DNA of 64,000 bases. It comes from Azospirillum sp. B4 (GTDB lineage: Bacteria; Pseudomonadota; Alphaproteobacteria; Azospirillales; Azospirillaceae). Under the pieces are notes generated by a model, which had not been told where the DNA came from, did no database searches, and worked only from the letters and a program-made list of their open reading frames with translations. The position numbers were made by a program, and so were the translations under genes. Positions 40,601 to 52,600 of the stretch are shown here, piece by piece (positions within the stretch are counted from its first letter, which is position 1; each line of letters starts with the position of its first letter). The stretch spans positions 1 through 64,000 of the forward strand of contig NZ_BACU01000416.1 in assembly GCF_000333275.1 (NCBI RefSeq), given 5' to 3'.

Positions 40601-43600
40601 ATGCGCAGCGGCGGGGCTTCGCCGTCCGCGCGTGGGCTGGGCCGCTTCCGCGCACCGCGCAGGGTCAGCCCGTCGAGGCGGGCGATCAAGTCCCCCTGCT
40701 CGTCAAGCACGGTGATCGTCACGACCAGGCGGCCAGGTTCCGCCAAGGTACGGCGCGCATGGGCGTAACGGGCTTCGGATAGCGGCCGCCAAAGGGTCAG
40801 CGCGTCGGCCGAGGCCGGTCGCAGGCCCGCGGCATCCTCGCTGGCCACGGCGAAACAGAGCTGCATCGCCGCGTCGAGCACGCGGGCGTCGATGGCATCC
40901 GAAGACGGGGTTGGCGTCGGCCGAAGGCGGCCGATCGCTTCGTCCATCCCGGCATGGACCGTGTCCAGCAGCGCATAGGATGGGCCATAGTCCACGCCGG
41001 CGGCACCCAGCATCGCGTAGATGCGCGCATGGGGAAGTGCCGTCGGGCACCGGTCGATGATGTCCCCGACATGGACGCGCAGCTCGGTGGGGGCCGGAAC
41101 GGCCGTCCCGACCGTCAGCGCCATGGCGTCGCCAAGCCGGAGCGTCTGGCCTTCGGGTGTCACCGCCCCGCTGAGGGGAATGGTGGCGCCCCCCACGGGC
41201 ACCTGGACGGGGGCGGTCCAACCGATGGCGCTCAGACGCAGGGGCACGGGGGCGCCGGTCGCCGCCAGGGTACGGGCGATCAGCAAGGCGCCCGCCACCT
41301 GGCACGCGCCCGCGACACGATGGTCGGCCACCAGCGGGTCATCGTCCCGCAGCACGATCGTTTCGGTTTGGGTGGCCGTTTTGAAGGCCGGGTCCGGCCG
41401 GGTAGACAGCCAACACCGTCGCCGCTCGAACGGATAAAGCGGCACGCCCACCCGGGTGAATCCGGCGGGGAAGAACCGTCGCCAATCGACCGCCCCGCCG
41501 TCCAGCCAGGATTGGAGCGCGTCTTGCAGTTCAGGGTCGGCGGCGGAGGTGGCGACGGCGGGCGGTTCACCGGTGGCGGCGAAGTCCCTCAGCCGCGCCA
41601 CGGCCGCCGCGCGGTCAGCGGTGATGAAGCCCATGCGGTGGCGCATCGTGTCGCGACCGATGGCAAGCGTCCCGGCGATATCGGTCAGGGCCGCGCCGTC
41701 CGGCACCGTCAGGCGATCCGCCAGCCGCGCCGCCAGCGACCGGAGCGCGGCGGGCGTCCGGCCCGACAGCAGGATGGGGTGGGGCCGCCCGTCTTCCGCC
41801 GGGGGCTTGGCCGGCGGCGGGGCTTCCAGGATCAGATGGACATTGGCCCCACCGGCGCCGAACGAACTGAGCCCGGCCCGCAGTGGCCCGCCATCCGGCG
41901 ATGTCCAAGGCTCGGCGCTCTGGACGACGCGGAACCCGCTGCCCGCCAGGCCGGCGTCCTTGTTGAGCACGGCGCTGTGCAGGCTGGGCGCCAAGGTGGC
42001 GTGGCGCATCTGCAGCACGACCTTGGTCAGGGCCACGATGCCGGCGGCCGATTCCAGGTGACCGACGTTCGATTTGACCGACCCGATGGGGCAACCCGCC
42101 GCACCGAAGGCGCGGCGCAAGCCGGTGATCTCGATGGGGTCGCCCAGGGCCGTGCCGGTACCGTGCGCCTCGACGTAGGAAATGGAGTCTGGTGCCACGC
42201 CGGCACGGGCCAGCGTTTCAGCGATCAGCGCGCCCTGTGCGACCGGGTTCGGCACGGTGAAGCCGCTGGTGCGGCCGCCGTGATTGACCGCGCTGCCACG
42301 GATCACCGCATGGATGCGGTCGCCATCGGCGCGCGCCCGCGCCAGCGGCTTCAGCACGACGGCACCGGCGCCTTCGCCCGGGACATAACCGTCGCCGCCC
42401 TCGCCGAAGCTGCGGCAGCGGCCGTCCGACGCCGAGAATCCGGCCTTGCTCAGCACCCAATATTTCATCGGATGCAGGCTGAGATTGACCCCGCCGGCGA
42501 TGGCCACGGTGCAATCCCCTGCACGCAGCGCCTGGATCGCCATGTGCACGGCCGTGAGCGAGGCGGAGCAGGCGGTGTCGACCGCGACGCTGGGCCCGTG
42601 GAAATCCAGGAAATGCGACACCCGGTTGGCGGCGTTCCAATAGCCCGACGCGGTGATCGCGAGCGCGCCCTTGGCCCGTGCCTCGGCCGCGAACAGCGGG
42701 TAATCGGCGTGCATCAATCCGACGAACACGCCACCGGCGCGCCGCTCCGGCTGGGCATCGCGGGCGAACAGGCTATGCCGCCCATAGCCCGCGTCCTCCA
42801 GCGCCCACCAGGCGACCTCCAGAAACTTGCGGGCTTGCGGGTCAAGGCTCTCGGCTTCGATGGGCGACATATCGAAGAAACGTGGATCGAAGCCGTCCGC
42901 ATCGTCGATGAAGCCGCCCCATTTGGTGTGACAGGTCGATGGGTTGTCCCGGTCCGGATCATAGAAGCCCTCAAGCGGCCAGCGCTCGGCCGGGACTTCC
43001 CGGATCAGATCGGTGCCGCTGCGCAGCAGCTGCCAAAAGCCCTCCAGATCCTCGGCGCCGGGGTAAATACCGGCGATGCCAATGATGGCGACCGCGTCGT
43101 CCGGGGGCGGTTCTTTCGCGGCTTGGACCGTGACCGGATTGGATGAGGCCGTGGCCAGGGGAACCGCGGGCGCCGGGCCGGCCAGCCGGGCCATGGCCTC
43201 GGCGTGTTCGCGCTGCAGATAGCCGGCAATCTCGCGCGGTGTCCGGTATTCGAAGAACAGCGTCTTCGGCACGGTGCCGAGATCGCGTTCCAGCGCGGCG
43301 TTAAGATGGGTGATCATCATCGAATCAATGCCGTACTCCTCGAACGGCATATCGGGCTCGACACGCTGGGCCGGGATGCGGGCGACCTCCGCCAGGATGC
43401 CGGCGACATATCCGGCGGCCCCGTCGGCGATCCCCGCCGTGGTGGCCCTGGGTGCCGGGTCGAGGATGACGGCCGGGTGGCCGGCGGCCCCCAGGCCCAA
43501 CTGCCGGAGCCCGGCGGCCACGTCGCCCCGGCCGTGCAGCACGACCTGGACAGGGTCATCGGTCGCCAAGGCGGCCCGCAGGGCGGCGAAAGCGGCGTCG

Positions 43601-46600
43601 GCCGGCAATGGTTCGAAGCCGGCCTCACGACGCAGCAGGGCCAGAAGCTCGGCCGGTGCCGTCATGCCGCCTTCCCGCCACAGCGGCCAGGCGGCGGACA
43701 AGGTGCGGCCACGGCGCATGCCGGCCGCCACGGCGCCGGTCCGCCAGGTGGCGAAACCGTCGAGGAAGCCGTTGGCGGCGGCGTAATCGGCCTGCCCGAA
43801 GGTGGGAAACGCCGCGGCGGTCGAGCTGAAAACGCAGAACAGCGCCAAGCCGTCGTCCCGGGTCAGCCGGTCAAGCGCCAGGGTGCCGGCGACCTTGGCC
43901 CGCAGCACCGTGGCAAGGTCGGCCGGTGATTTTGTCGCGGCCACGCCGTCCCGCCGCGCGCCGGCCAGGTGGAAAACCGCCTGGATGGCGCCAAAGCCAT
44001 GCCGCACCCGGTCAAGCGCGCGGCGTAATCCCTGCACGTCGGCGACGTCCGCCTCAATGATCAGGACTTCGCCGCCGGCCTGTTCCAACGCCGCCAGCCG
44101 GGCGGCCATGGCCGCGTCGGGGGCGTTTCGGGCCACGAGGGCGACGCGGGCCCGGTGGTGCCGCACCAGATGTTCGGCCAGCAACAGGCCGATGCCGCCG
44201 GTTCCGCCGGTGATCACGCAGGCGGCCCGTTCGGGCAGGATCGGGGCGATGTCCACGCCGGGCCGGGGGGCGGGGACAAGCACACGACTTTGCGGTTTGC
44301 CCAGCACCAGGCGCATGTCGTCAGGGCCGCCGCGCTCCGTTGGCCGGGCCGCCAGCAGGGCGGCCGGGCTGGCCTCGCCGTCTTCCAACGCCAGGCTGCG
44401 CACAAGCCAGCCCGGATGCTCGGCGGCGATGCAACGAAGCATCGAGGTGACCGCCCGATGTCCCGGCGCGTCGGCGCCGCCGGGCGATACGACCAACAGC
44501 CGGACGACCGCGCGGCCGGCGAGACCGCGCACGATGTCCAGAAGGCTCTCCAGCGCCGGGCAGGGGTCGAGACGGTCTATGGCCGTGGCCAGCGGCAGGG
44601 CATCGAGCGCCCTGGGGTCCGGGACGGCGTCCAGTTCCAGGATCACGTCGGCCGTGGGCCGGTCGGCAAAGATCGCGGGCAGGCGATCCAACTGGTCCGG
44701 CGTCAGGCGGATGGCCGCGGGCACGGCCGATGCCCACCGGCCGCAAGCCGGCTCGGAGGCGATGACGACGGGGGTCGGCTCTGAAGCATCCCGGTCTGGC
44801 AGGGGGTCGTCCCGCCAAACCGGTATCAGCCGTTGGGTTTGGGCTTCGATGTCGGTGGTCTGCCGGGTCTTGCCCATGCTGCGGGCGACCAGCCGCTCCA
44901 GGGCCGCGACGGGGTGGCCATCGCGGGTTGCCAGCAGGATGTCGAACACCGCGCCGTCCTGGTCGATCCGCCGCGCCTGCACATGAACCCAGGCCGGTTC
45001 CGCCTCGGCGAACCAGCGCACGGCGCCGAGGGCGACCGGCACGAACAGGCCCTGCGGCGCCCCGGCAGCCGTGCCGATCCCGGCGGCGGCCTGCATCGCG
45101 GCGTCCAGTACCGCCGCGCTGCGCGCCGAGAGATCGGGCCGCGCCATGAGCCGGGCGAGCGCCTCGCCCTCCCGGGCCCACAGCCGGTCGATCAGGCGGA
45201 AGGCGGGCCCATAGGCGATGCCACGCGCCGTGGCGGCCTGATAAATGTCCGCGCCGTCGACCGCGTCACCGAAACGTCCCAGGATGGTGGCGATGTCCAG
45301 GCTGGGGGGCGGGGGCGCCGGGGAGGCCGGTGTCAGGGCCGCATGCTCGGTGCCGGCCAGCATCAACGTGAGCGACCGGGGTGCTGCTCCGGACGCCTCC
45401 AGCCGCAGGTCGAAGGGGCCGGTGCCGGCGATCGGCCGGATCCAGGTGAGGTCCGCCAGCCCCGGGCAGGGGTGGCCATGCCGGCGGGTCAGCGCCGCCG
45501 CGGCCAACTCCATCACGGCGGCGGCGGGCAGCATCGGCGCCCCGTCGACACGATGCTGGTCCAGCCGCCAGTCGGCGCTGTCGACACGCAGCGGCAAGGC
45601 GCCGTCGTCCGGTTCGGCCACGGCCGTGGCGCCACGGTTCAGGGGGTTCCAGTAGCGTTGGTTGTCGAAGGGATAGACCGGCAGGCGCAGGACCCGGCCC
45701 GGCGCGCGAAACAGGCGGGGGAACGGCACGGCGGCGCCCGCGACATAGGCGGTGGCGAGGCTCATGAGATCGCGCGTCGCGATGGCGTGTTCGATGTCGA
45801 TGTCGGCGGCGGTGCTGGACGCCGGCGGTAGGGGCGCGCGCAAGGCGGCGGCCAGCGCCACACGGTCACCGGCGACCACGGCATGGCGGGCCCGATGGTG
45901 CGTCCGCTTGGCTCCCAGCGTCCAGGCGAGGTCGGCGAGCCCGCCGTCCAACCGGTCGAGATGGGCCAGCAGCGCCGTCTTCAGACGATCGAGTGACGCG
46001 GTGGTCTTGGCTGACAGCGGGAAGATCCACGGACCCGGATCATCGCTGGCGGCGATATGGCGGGGTGCGGCCTCCAGCAGGACATGCGCGTTCGAACCGC
46101 TGAAGCCGAAGGAACTGACGGTCGCGCGGCCGGGCACGTCCATCGGCCACGGGGTGGCGGTGGTCGCGACGCGGAACGGGCTGCCGGCGAAGTCGATGTG
46201 CCGGTTGGGGGTGGTGAAGTTGAGCGTCGGCGGAATGATGCCATGCTCAAGGGCCAGCACGGCCTTGAACAATCCGGCCGTGCCGGCCGCCGCCATGGCA
46301 TGGCCGACATTGGTCTTGACCGAGCCGATGGCGCAGAAGCCGCGGCGATCGGTGAAGTGGCGGAACGCGTCCGTCAGGGCGTTGACCTCGATCGGGTCGC
46401 CCAGCCGCGTGCCGGTGCCGTGCGCCTCCACCAGGCGGATGGTTTCCGGATCGATGCCGGCGCGGCTCCAGACATCGATTTCCAGGGCGGTCTGCGCCGC
46501 GGCGCTGGGGGCGGTGATGCCACTGGTGCGGCCATCCTGGTTGGTGCCGGTGGCCAGGATCACGGCCCGGATGGGGTCGCCGTCGCGCTGGGCATCGGCC

Positions 46601-49600
46601 AGGCGCTTCAACACGACGACACCCACGCCCTCGCCGGGCACGAAGCCATCGGCGGCGTCATCGAAAGCGCGACAGACCCCGGTCTGGCTTGCCATGCCCG
46701 CATCGGACAGATAGGCCAGGATGTCCGGGGACAACAGGTTGATGGCGACACCCCCGCTGATCGCGACGTCGCATTCGCCGGTGGCCAGGCTGCGGCAAGC
46801 CAGATGCAACGCGACCAGGGACGAGGAGCAGCCGGTGTCGACCGGGAAGCTCGGCCCCTTGAGGTCAAGCAGATAAGCCAGCCGCGCCGACAGGATCGCC
46901 ATCGATCCGCCCAGGGTCTGCAGGCTGGGCGATCCGGGTGCCACGTAACTGTTGGCGGAGGCCCCGACGAACACGCCGGTGCGGCTGGCGGCGAGATCGG
47001 CGGGCACGATGCCGGCGTCCTCCAGCGCGCGCCACGCCTCCTCCAGCAGCAGACGTTGCTGCGGGTCCATCGCCTCGGCCTCGGCCGGGGTGATGTGGAA
47101 GAAATAGGGGTCGAAGCCGTCGAAATCCTGGATCAGCCCGGCCCAGCGCGCGGTGACGGGGATCGGGGTGCCGGTGCCGGAATCATAAAGGCGCGGCACG
47201 GGGAAGCGGTCGATCTCGCGGATCGACCCCCGGCCGGCGACGATATTCCCCCAGAAGGTCGCGAGGTCCGGCGCATCGGGGAAGCGTCCCGCCATACCGA
47301 TGATGGCGATGCGCTGATCGGCGTTGATGGCCGCAGCGGGCGTCGGCGCGGTGGGAGCAGGCGCGGTGGGCTCCGGGGCCGAGGGCTCGGAAGCGACAGG
47401 CTCTGGTGGAGTGGCGGCCGCTTCCGGCGGGGGATCGGCCGGCAGCGGCGATAGCGTCGCGATGTGGGTCGCCAGCGCCGTGACGCTGGCAAAGCTGAAC
47501 AAGTCGGTCGAGCGCAGGGGGATGCGGAAGGCCGACGCCAGCTCATCGGCGATCTGGGGCGAAATGATGGAATCGACGCCGTATTCGGCGAAGGGACGGT
47601 CCGGGTCGATCGCTTCCGGCGCGATTTCCAGCGCGCGGGCGACGATCGTCCGGATCCGGGTCGGAACCGGGGTGGCCGGGCCCTTGGGACCCGGTGCCGC
47701 CGGGAGGGGGTGCGCCGCCGGACACTGACCGTGGCCAGCCCCGTCCTGGGAGGTCGCCGCTTCAGATTTCAGGGCCAGGATGACGACTTGACTGGCCTCG
47801 CCACTGCCTGGCGCCAGTTCCGCGACGGGATCCAGGCCCGCGCGCCGCAAGGCCGCCCGCCAGCGCGCGGTGTCCAGCAACGGGCCGCCGGCCAGTCGCT
47901 TTTGCGGGTCGGTGGCCCGCCACCAGCCATCAAGCAGGCCGAAGGTCAGGGTCGCGAACGCCTCCAGCTTGACGTTCTCGTTGATGACCAGCAAGCCGCC
48001 AGGGCGCAGCAGCGACGCCGCGTGGGCCAGGGTCGTCTCGATCCCCGCGGTGGCGTGCAGCACATTGGTGGCGACGGCCACATCGAAATTGGCGTCTATC
48101 CCTTGCGTCGCGGGATCGCGCTCGATGTCCAGCAGGCCGAATTCCAGCCAGTCGCGACGATGGCGGCCACGGCCATGCTGGACGAAGCCCGTGGAAATAT
48201 CCGTGTAGAGATAGCGCGACGGGGCCGGCATGCCGTCGCGCAGCCGATCCAGGATGGCGACCGTGGTGCTGCCGGTGCCAGCACCGATTTCGATCACGGT
48301 CAGGTCCGGTTTCGCCGCCGCCAGGGCCGCGACGGTTTCGGCGACCAGGCGGTTCGCCGCTTCCAGCCCCGGCTGGTCGCGATAGATCGGTTCAACCCGT
48401 TCCATGCTGCCGAGCGGAAACAGCACGTCGGTCGCGACCACATCTCCGCGCAGGATGTCCGGCAGGGCCGCGATGCAATGGTCCAGCAGGTCCACCGCCG
48501 CGGCCGCCCCGGCCCCCAGGGCACGGATCATGGCGGTGTCAGCCGGCGCATCGTACGCCTCTGGACCCGCCAACCAGTGGATATCGCCGCCCTCCCGATG
48601 AAGCGCGCCGGCCTGGGCCAGCAGGTCCACCAGGGCATGCGCGAGGCCGGTGAAGCGCGGAAGGGTGGCGAACCGCTTGACGACGGCGGCAACGGTTTCG
48701 CGTCCGCCGGGTTCACCCAGCAGCCCGGCCCGCGCCAACTGCCGCGCCATCGACGTCAGGGCGTGCCGCTCCATCAGCGCATGATGCGCCGGATCGGCGG
48801 CGGTGAGCCCGCCCGTGATCGACTGGGCGGCCCTGACGGCGTCCGCTGCCGCCTGCGGCAGCGTGCTTGCCCCCATCGCGCGCCAGACCGGATCGGCCAG
48901 GGTGGCGTGGACGGCATGCCGGACGGTGCCGGCCAGCATCGCGTCCAATGTCGCAAGGCAGGCGTCGGTGGGCATGGGGTACATGCCATGGCCCTTGACC
49001 TGGGCGACCAGATCGGCCCGCCAGGACGGGTCCTCCCACAGTCCCCAATGCGCGACCTGCAAGGCGGGCCCGGCTGTGGTATCGCAACCATCGGCCAGCG
49101 CATCCTCGAAGGCGCATTGCAGCGCGTAGGCCGATTGGCCAGCGGCACCCGGGAAGCCGGCGAAGGCGCTGATCGAGGAGAAGACGAACAGCCGGGGCAC
49201 GCCCGCCGCCGCCGCCGCCGCGCGCAACGCCACCAGCCCGGCGATCTTGGGGCGGAGTGAGGCCAGGAACTCCGTCGCGCGGACCGTCGCGGCACGGCCG
49301 AACAAGGGGTCGACCACGGCTTGGACGACCAGGTCGACCGGCCCGCCCGCCGCCGCGAAGGCGGCCGCGGCCCCGTCCACCGTGGTCAGGTCGGCCTGGA
49401 CGCCGCGCGCGGTGACGCCCAGGCCGCGCAGTTCCTCCAGGAAGGCCGACCGCTCGCCCACGATCGGTTTACGGCCGACCAGGATCACGTCCGCCCCCCA
49501 CCGGGTCGCGGCATGGCGCGCCAGGGTGCGGCCCAAGCGACCGAATCCGCCCGCGATCAACACCCGGCGCACCGGTGTCGGCGCGACAGGAGGCAGCGGC

Positions 49601-52600
49601 AGGGGCACCAGCCGCCGTTCCAGACGCCGTCCGTTCCGGATCGCGACCGTTTCACCCGTCCAGGCGCCGGGATCGGCCAGCAGGGCAGGCGCATCAATGC
49701 GCCCCTCCTCCTGGGGCGGCAGATCGAACAGGCGGACACGGGCGCCGGGGACCTCGCGGCCGAACACCACTTTGGCCAGGCCGAGGACGGCGGCCTGGAC
49801 CGGATCGCCCGGCTGGTCGGGGATGCCGGCGGCATAAGCGCCCCGCGACACGACGATCACGTCCAGGTCACGGTCCACCGGGCCTGCCTGGAGGGCGATC
49901 GCTTGATCGCCCATCGCCCGTCCGGTCGTCGACCTGGCAAGGGCCAGGATAAGGCCGGCGCTGGCGTCGATGGTCGCCTGCACCGCAGCCGCGTCGGTCA
50001 TGACGGGCCCGGGGGGGGGCAGCATCACCACGCGGACGGCCCCTTCGGTCGCGGCGATCCAGGCGGCGGCGGCATCCGCCGCGGCGGTGCCGATGCGGGT
50101 CACCGGGCCGGAAAGGGCCGCCGCCAGTCGATCCGCCAACACATCCCGCGCGTCGGCGACCAACAGCGTGCCGCGCGGTTCGAGTGTGCCCCGGGCCAGG
50201 GTGCCGGTATCCGTCCAGACCGGTCGCATCGTGCGGGGCGCCGGCTCGGCGTTGAAACCAGCGGTGCCGGCGGGGGCGAGGGGCGCGGCGGGCTTCGCGG
50301 GCGCATCCATCTCGCTGAGGACAAGATCCGTGAGCGTCAGCAGGGGCGCGCCGGCCGCCGATAGGATGTCGACAGTGATGTGGCTCCCGGTGCTGGTGAC
50401 GGCACCGCGGCGCGCCAGCAGATAGGCGGAGCCCAGCTCCGGCTCGCCGTGGAGGGTAAGCGCCGCCAGCGAGATTGGCATGCGGGGGCGCAGCACCGCG
50501 CCGTCATCCGCGCCGGCGACGGCGGCGGCGGCCTGGATGGCGGCATCCAGCAGGCGCAGACGCGCCGAGGGACCTGCGGTCAGGTTCCGCGTGCCGGCGG
50601 CCCCCCCCGGCGCCAGTGCCAGGCGGTCGAAGCCGCGATAGCAGGGGCCCAGCACCACGCCCGGTGCCGGTTCCGCGATACCGCCGGTGACGATGCGGTC
50701 GGCGGCCGCCTGCATGGCGAGAACATCCGCCAGTCCGGGCGGCAGGACCACGGTTCCGCCGCCCGCCCGGAAGGTGGCGATATCCCGGCCCTCGCCGTCG
50801 CTGACGGCGACGCGCCCGTCGCCGTCCGGCGCCGCCAGCCGCAGGCTGGTGCCGGCGGTGGGCACGGCCAGGGGCCGCAACCACCGCACCTCCGCCAGCG
50901 TCGACGTCTCGGCCGTGTCAAGCGCCAGGTGCAGCAATGCCGCGGCATGCAACACCGCCGTGCCGCCAATTCGGTGGTCCCCCACCATGGGGTCATCTGG
51001 CGACAGGGCGATGACCGTATCAGCGCCGACAGCCGGCCAATGATGGCCGCGATGCAGCGGCTGGTCCGGCAGGTCGACGGCGGCGAAGCCGGGCAAATCG
51101 ACATCGGACCAGGCATCGCCGCCACTGACATAGCGGGCCACGGTTTCAGCCCAGGGACCGGACGGGGCAACCGGGTTGGCATCACCGCGGGCGAGGGTGT
51201 CGAGCGCCTCCAGCAGTTTGTTCCGATCACCGGCCACGATGGCGGCCCGCCGGGAAAAATGGCTGCGACCCCGCGCCAGCGTCGCCGCCACGGCGCCGAG
51301 GGGGACGTGCCGTCCCCCCGCTCGTGTCTCCGACCGCAACCATTCCGCCAGGCCGCCGGCCCGTGCCGCCAGCAGCGCGTCGGTTTCGGCCGATAGGAAG
51401 AATGGCCATGGACCGGCGGCGCTTTCCCCGCCGGTACCAGCGTGAGCGGTGCCAGCGGGCCCTTCCTCGATCACCGCATGGGCGTTGGTGCCCGCAAGCC
51501 CGAAGGAGCTGACGCCGGCGCGCCGGGGCCGGTCGACCGACGGCGGCCAGGGGGAGGTGGTCTCGGCGACGGCCATCCCCTTGCCGCTGAGCTGAATATG
51601 CGGGTTCAGCGTGCTGAAGCCAGCCAGGGCCGGTATCTCCTGCTCGCGCAGCGAAAGGATCGCCTTGATCAGCCCGACGATGCCGGCCGCTTCGGAACTA
51701 TGGCCAAGGGTGGCCTTGGCCGATCCGAGCTTGACGGGCTCAGTCCACCGGCGGCCGGCCAACGCGGCCGCCAGCCCCGCGATCTCGATCGGATCGCCCA
51801 GCGGGGTGCCCGTGCCGTGGGCCTCGATCAGGTCGATTCCGTCCGCGTCAATCCCGGCGCGGCGCAGGGCAAGGCCGATGACCTCCGCCTGCGCCCGGCT
51901 GTTCGGCGCGGTGATGCCGTTCGAGCGGCCATCCTGGTTGGTGGCGGTCGCCAGCACCACGGCATCGATCCGGTCGCCATCGGCCAAGGCCCGGTCGAGG
52001 GGCTTCAGCAGCACGGCGGCGACCGCTTCGCCGATGGCGATGCCGTCGGCCGCCGCGTCGAACGTGGCGCAGCGGCCGACCGGAGACAGCATGCCGGCGC
52101 GGCGCATCAGTCCCAGCGCGTCCGGATCGATGAACAGGCCGACGCCCCCAGCCAGCGCCATGTCGCAGTCGCCGCGCGCGATCCCCTGGCAGGCGAGGTC
52201 CAAGGCCACGAGCGAGGAGGAACAGGCGGTATCTACCGTCAACGCCGGTCCCCGCAGATCCAGGTGATAGGAAATGCGCGACGCCAGCATGGCCTTGAGG
52301 TTGCCGGTCATGCCCCAGGCGTCAGCGGCCCCTCCTTCCGCCGTCAGCAGCTTTTCATAACCCTGGGGTGCCGCACCGACATAGACGCCAACACGTCGGC
52401 CGCCGATGCGGCGGGCGGGGTAGCCGGCATTTTCCAGCGCCAGCCACGCCTGCTCCAGGAACAGGCGCTGCTGGGGGTCGGTCGCCCGCGCCTCACGCGG
52501 CGACAGCCCGAACAGGCTGGCATCGAACAGATCGATGCCGCTCAGAAAACCCCCGGTCAGGTCGCCGCCGCGTCCGCCCACCAGGCGGCGCCGGTCCCTA

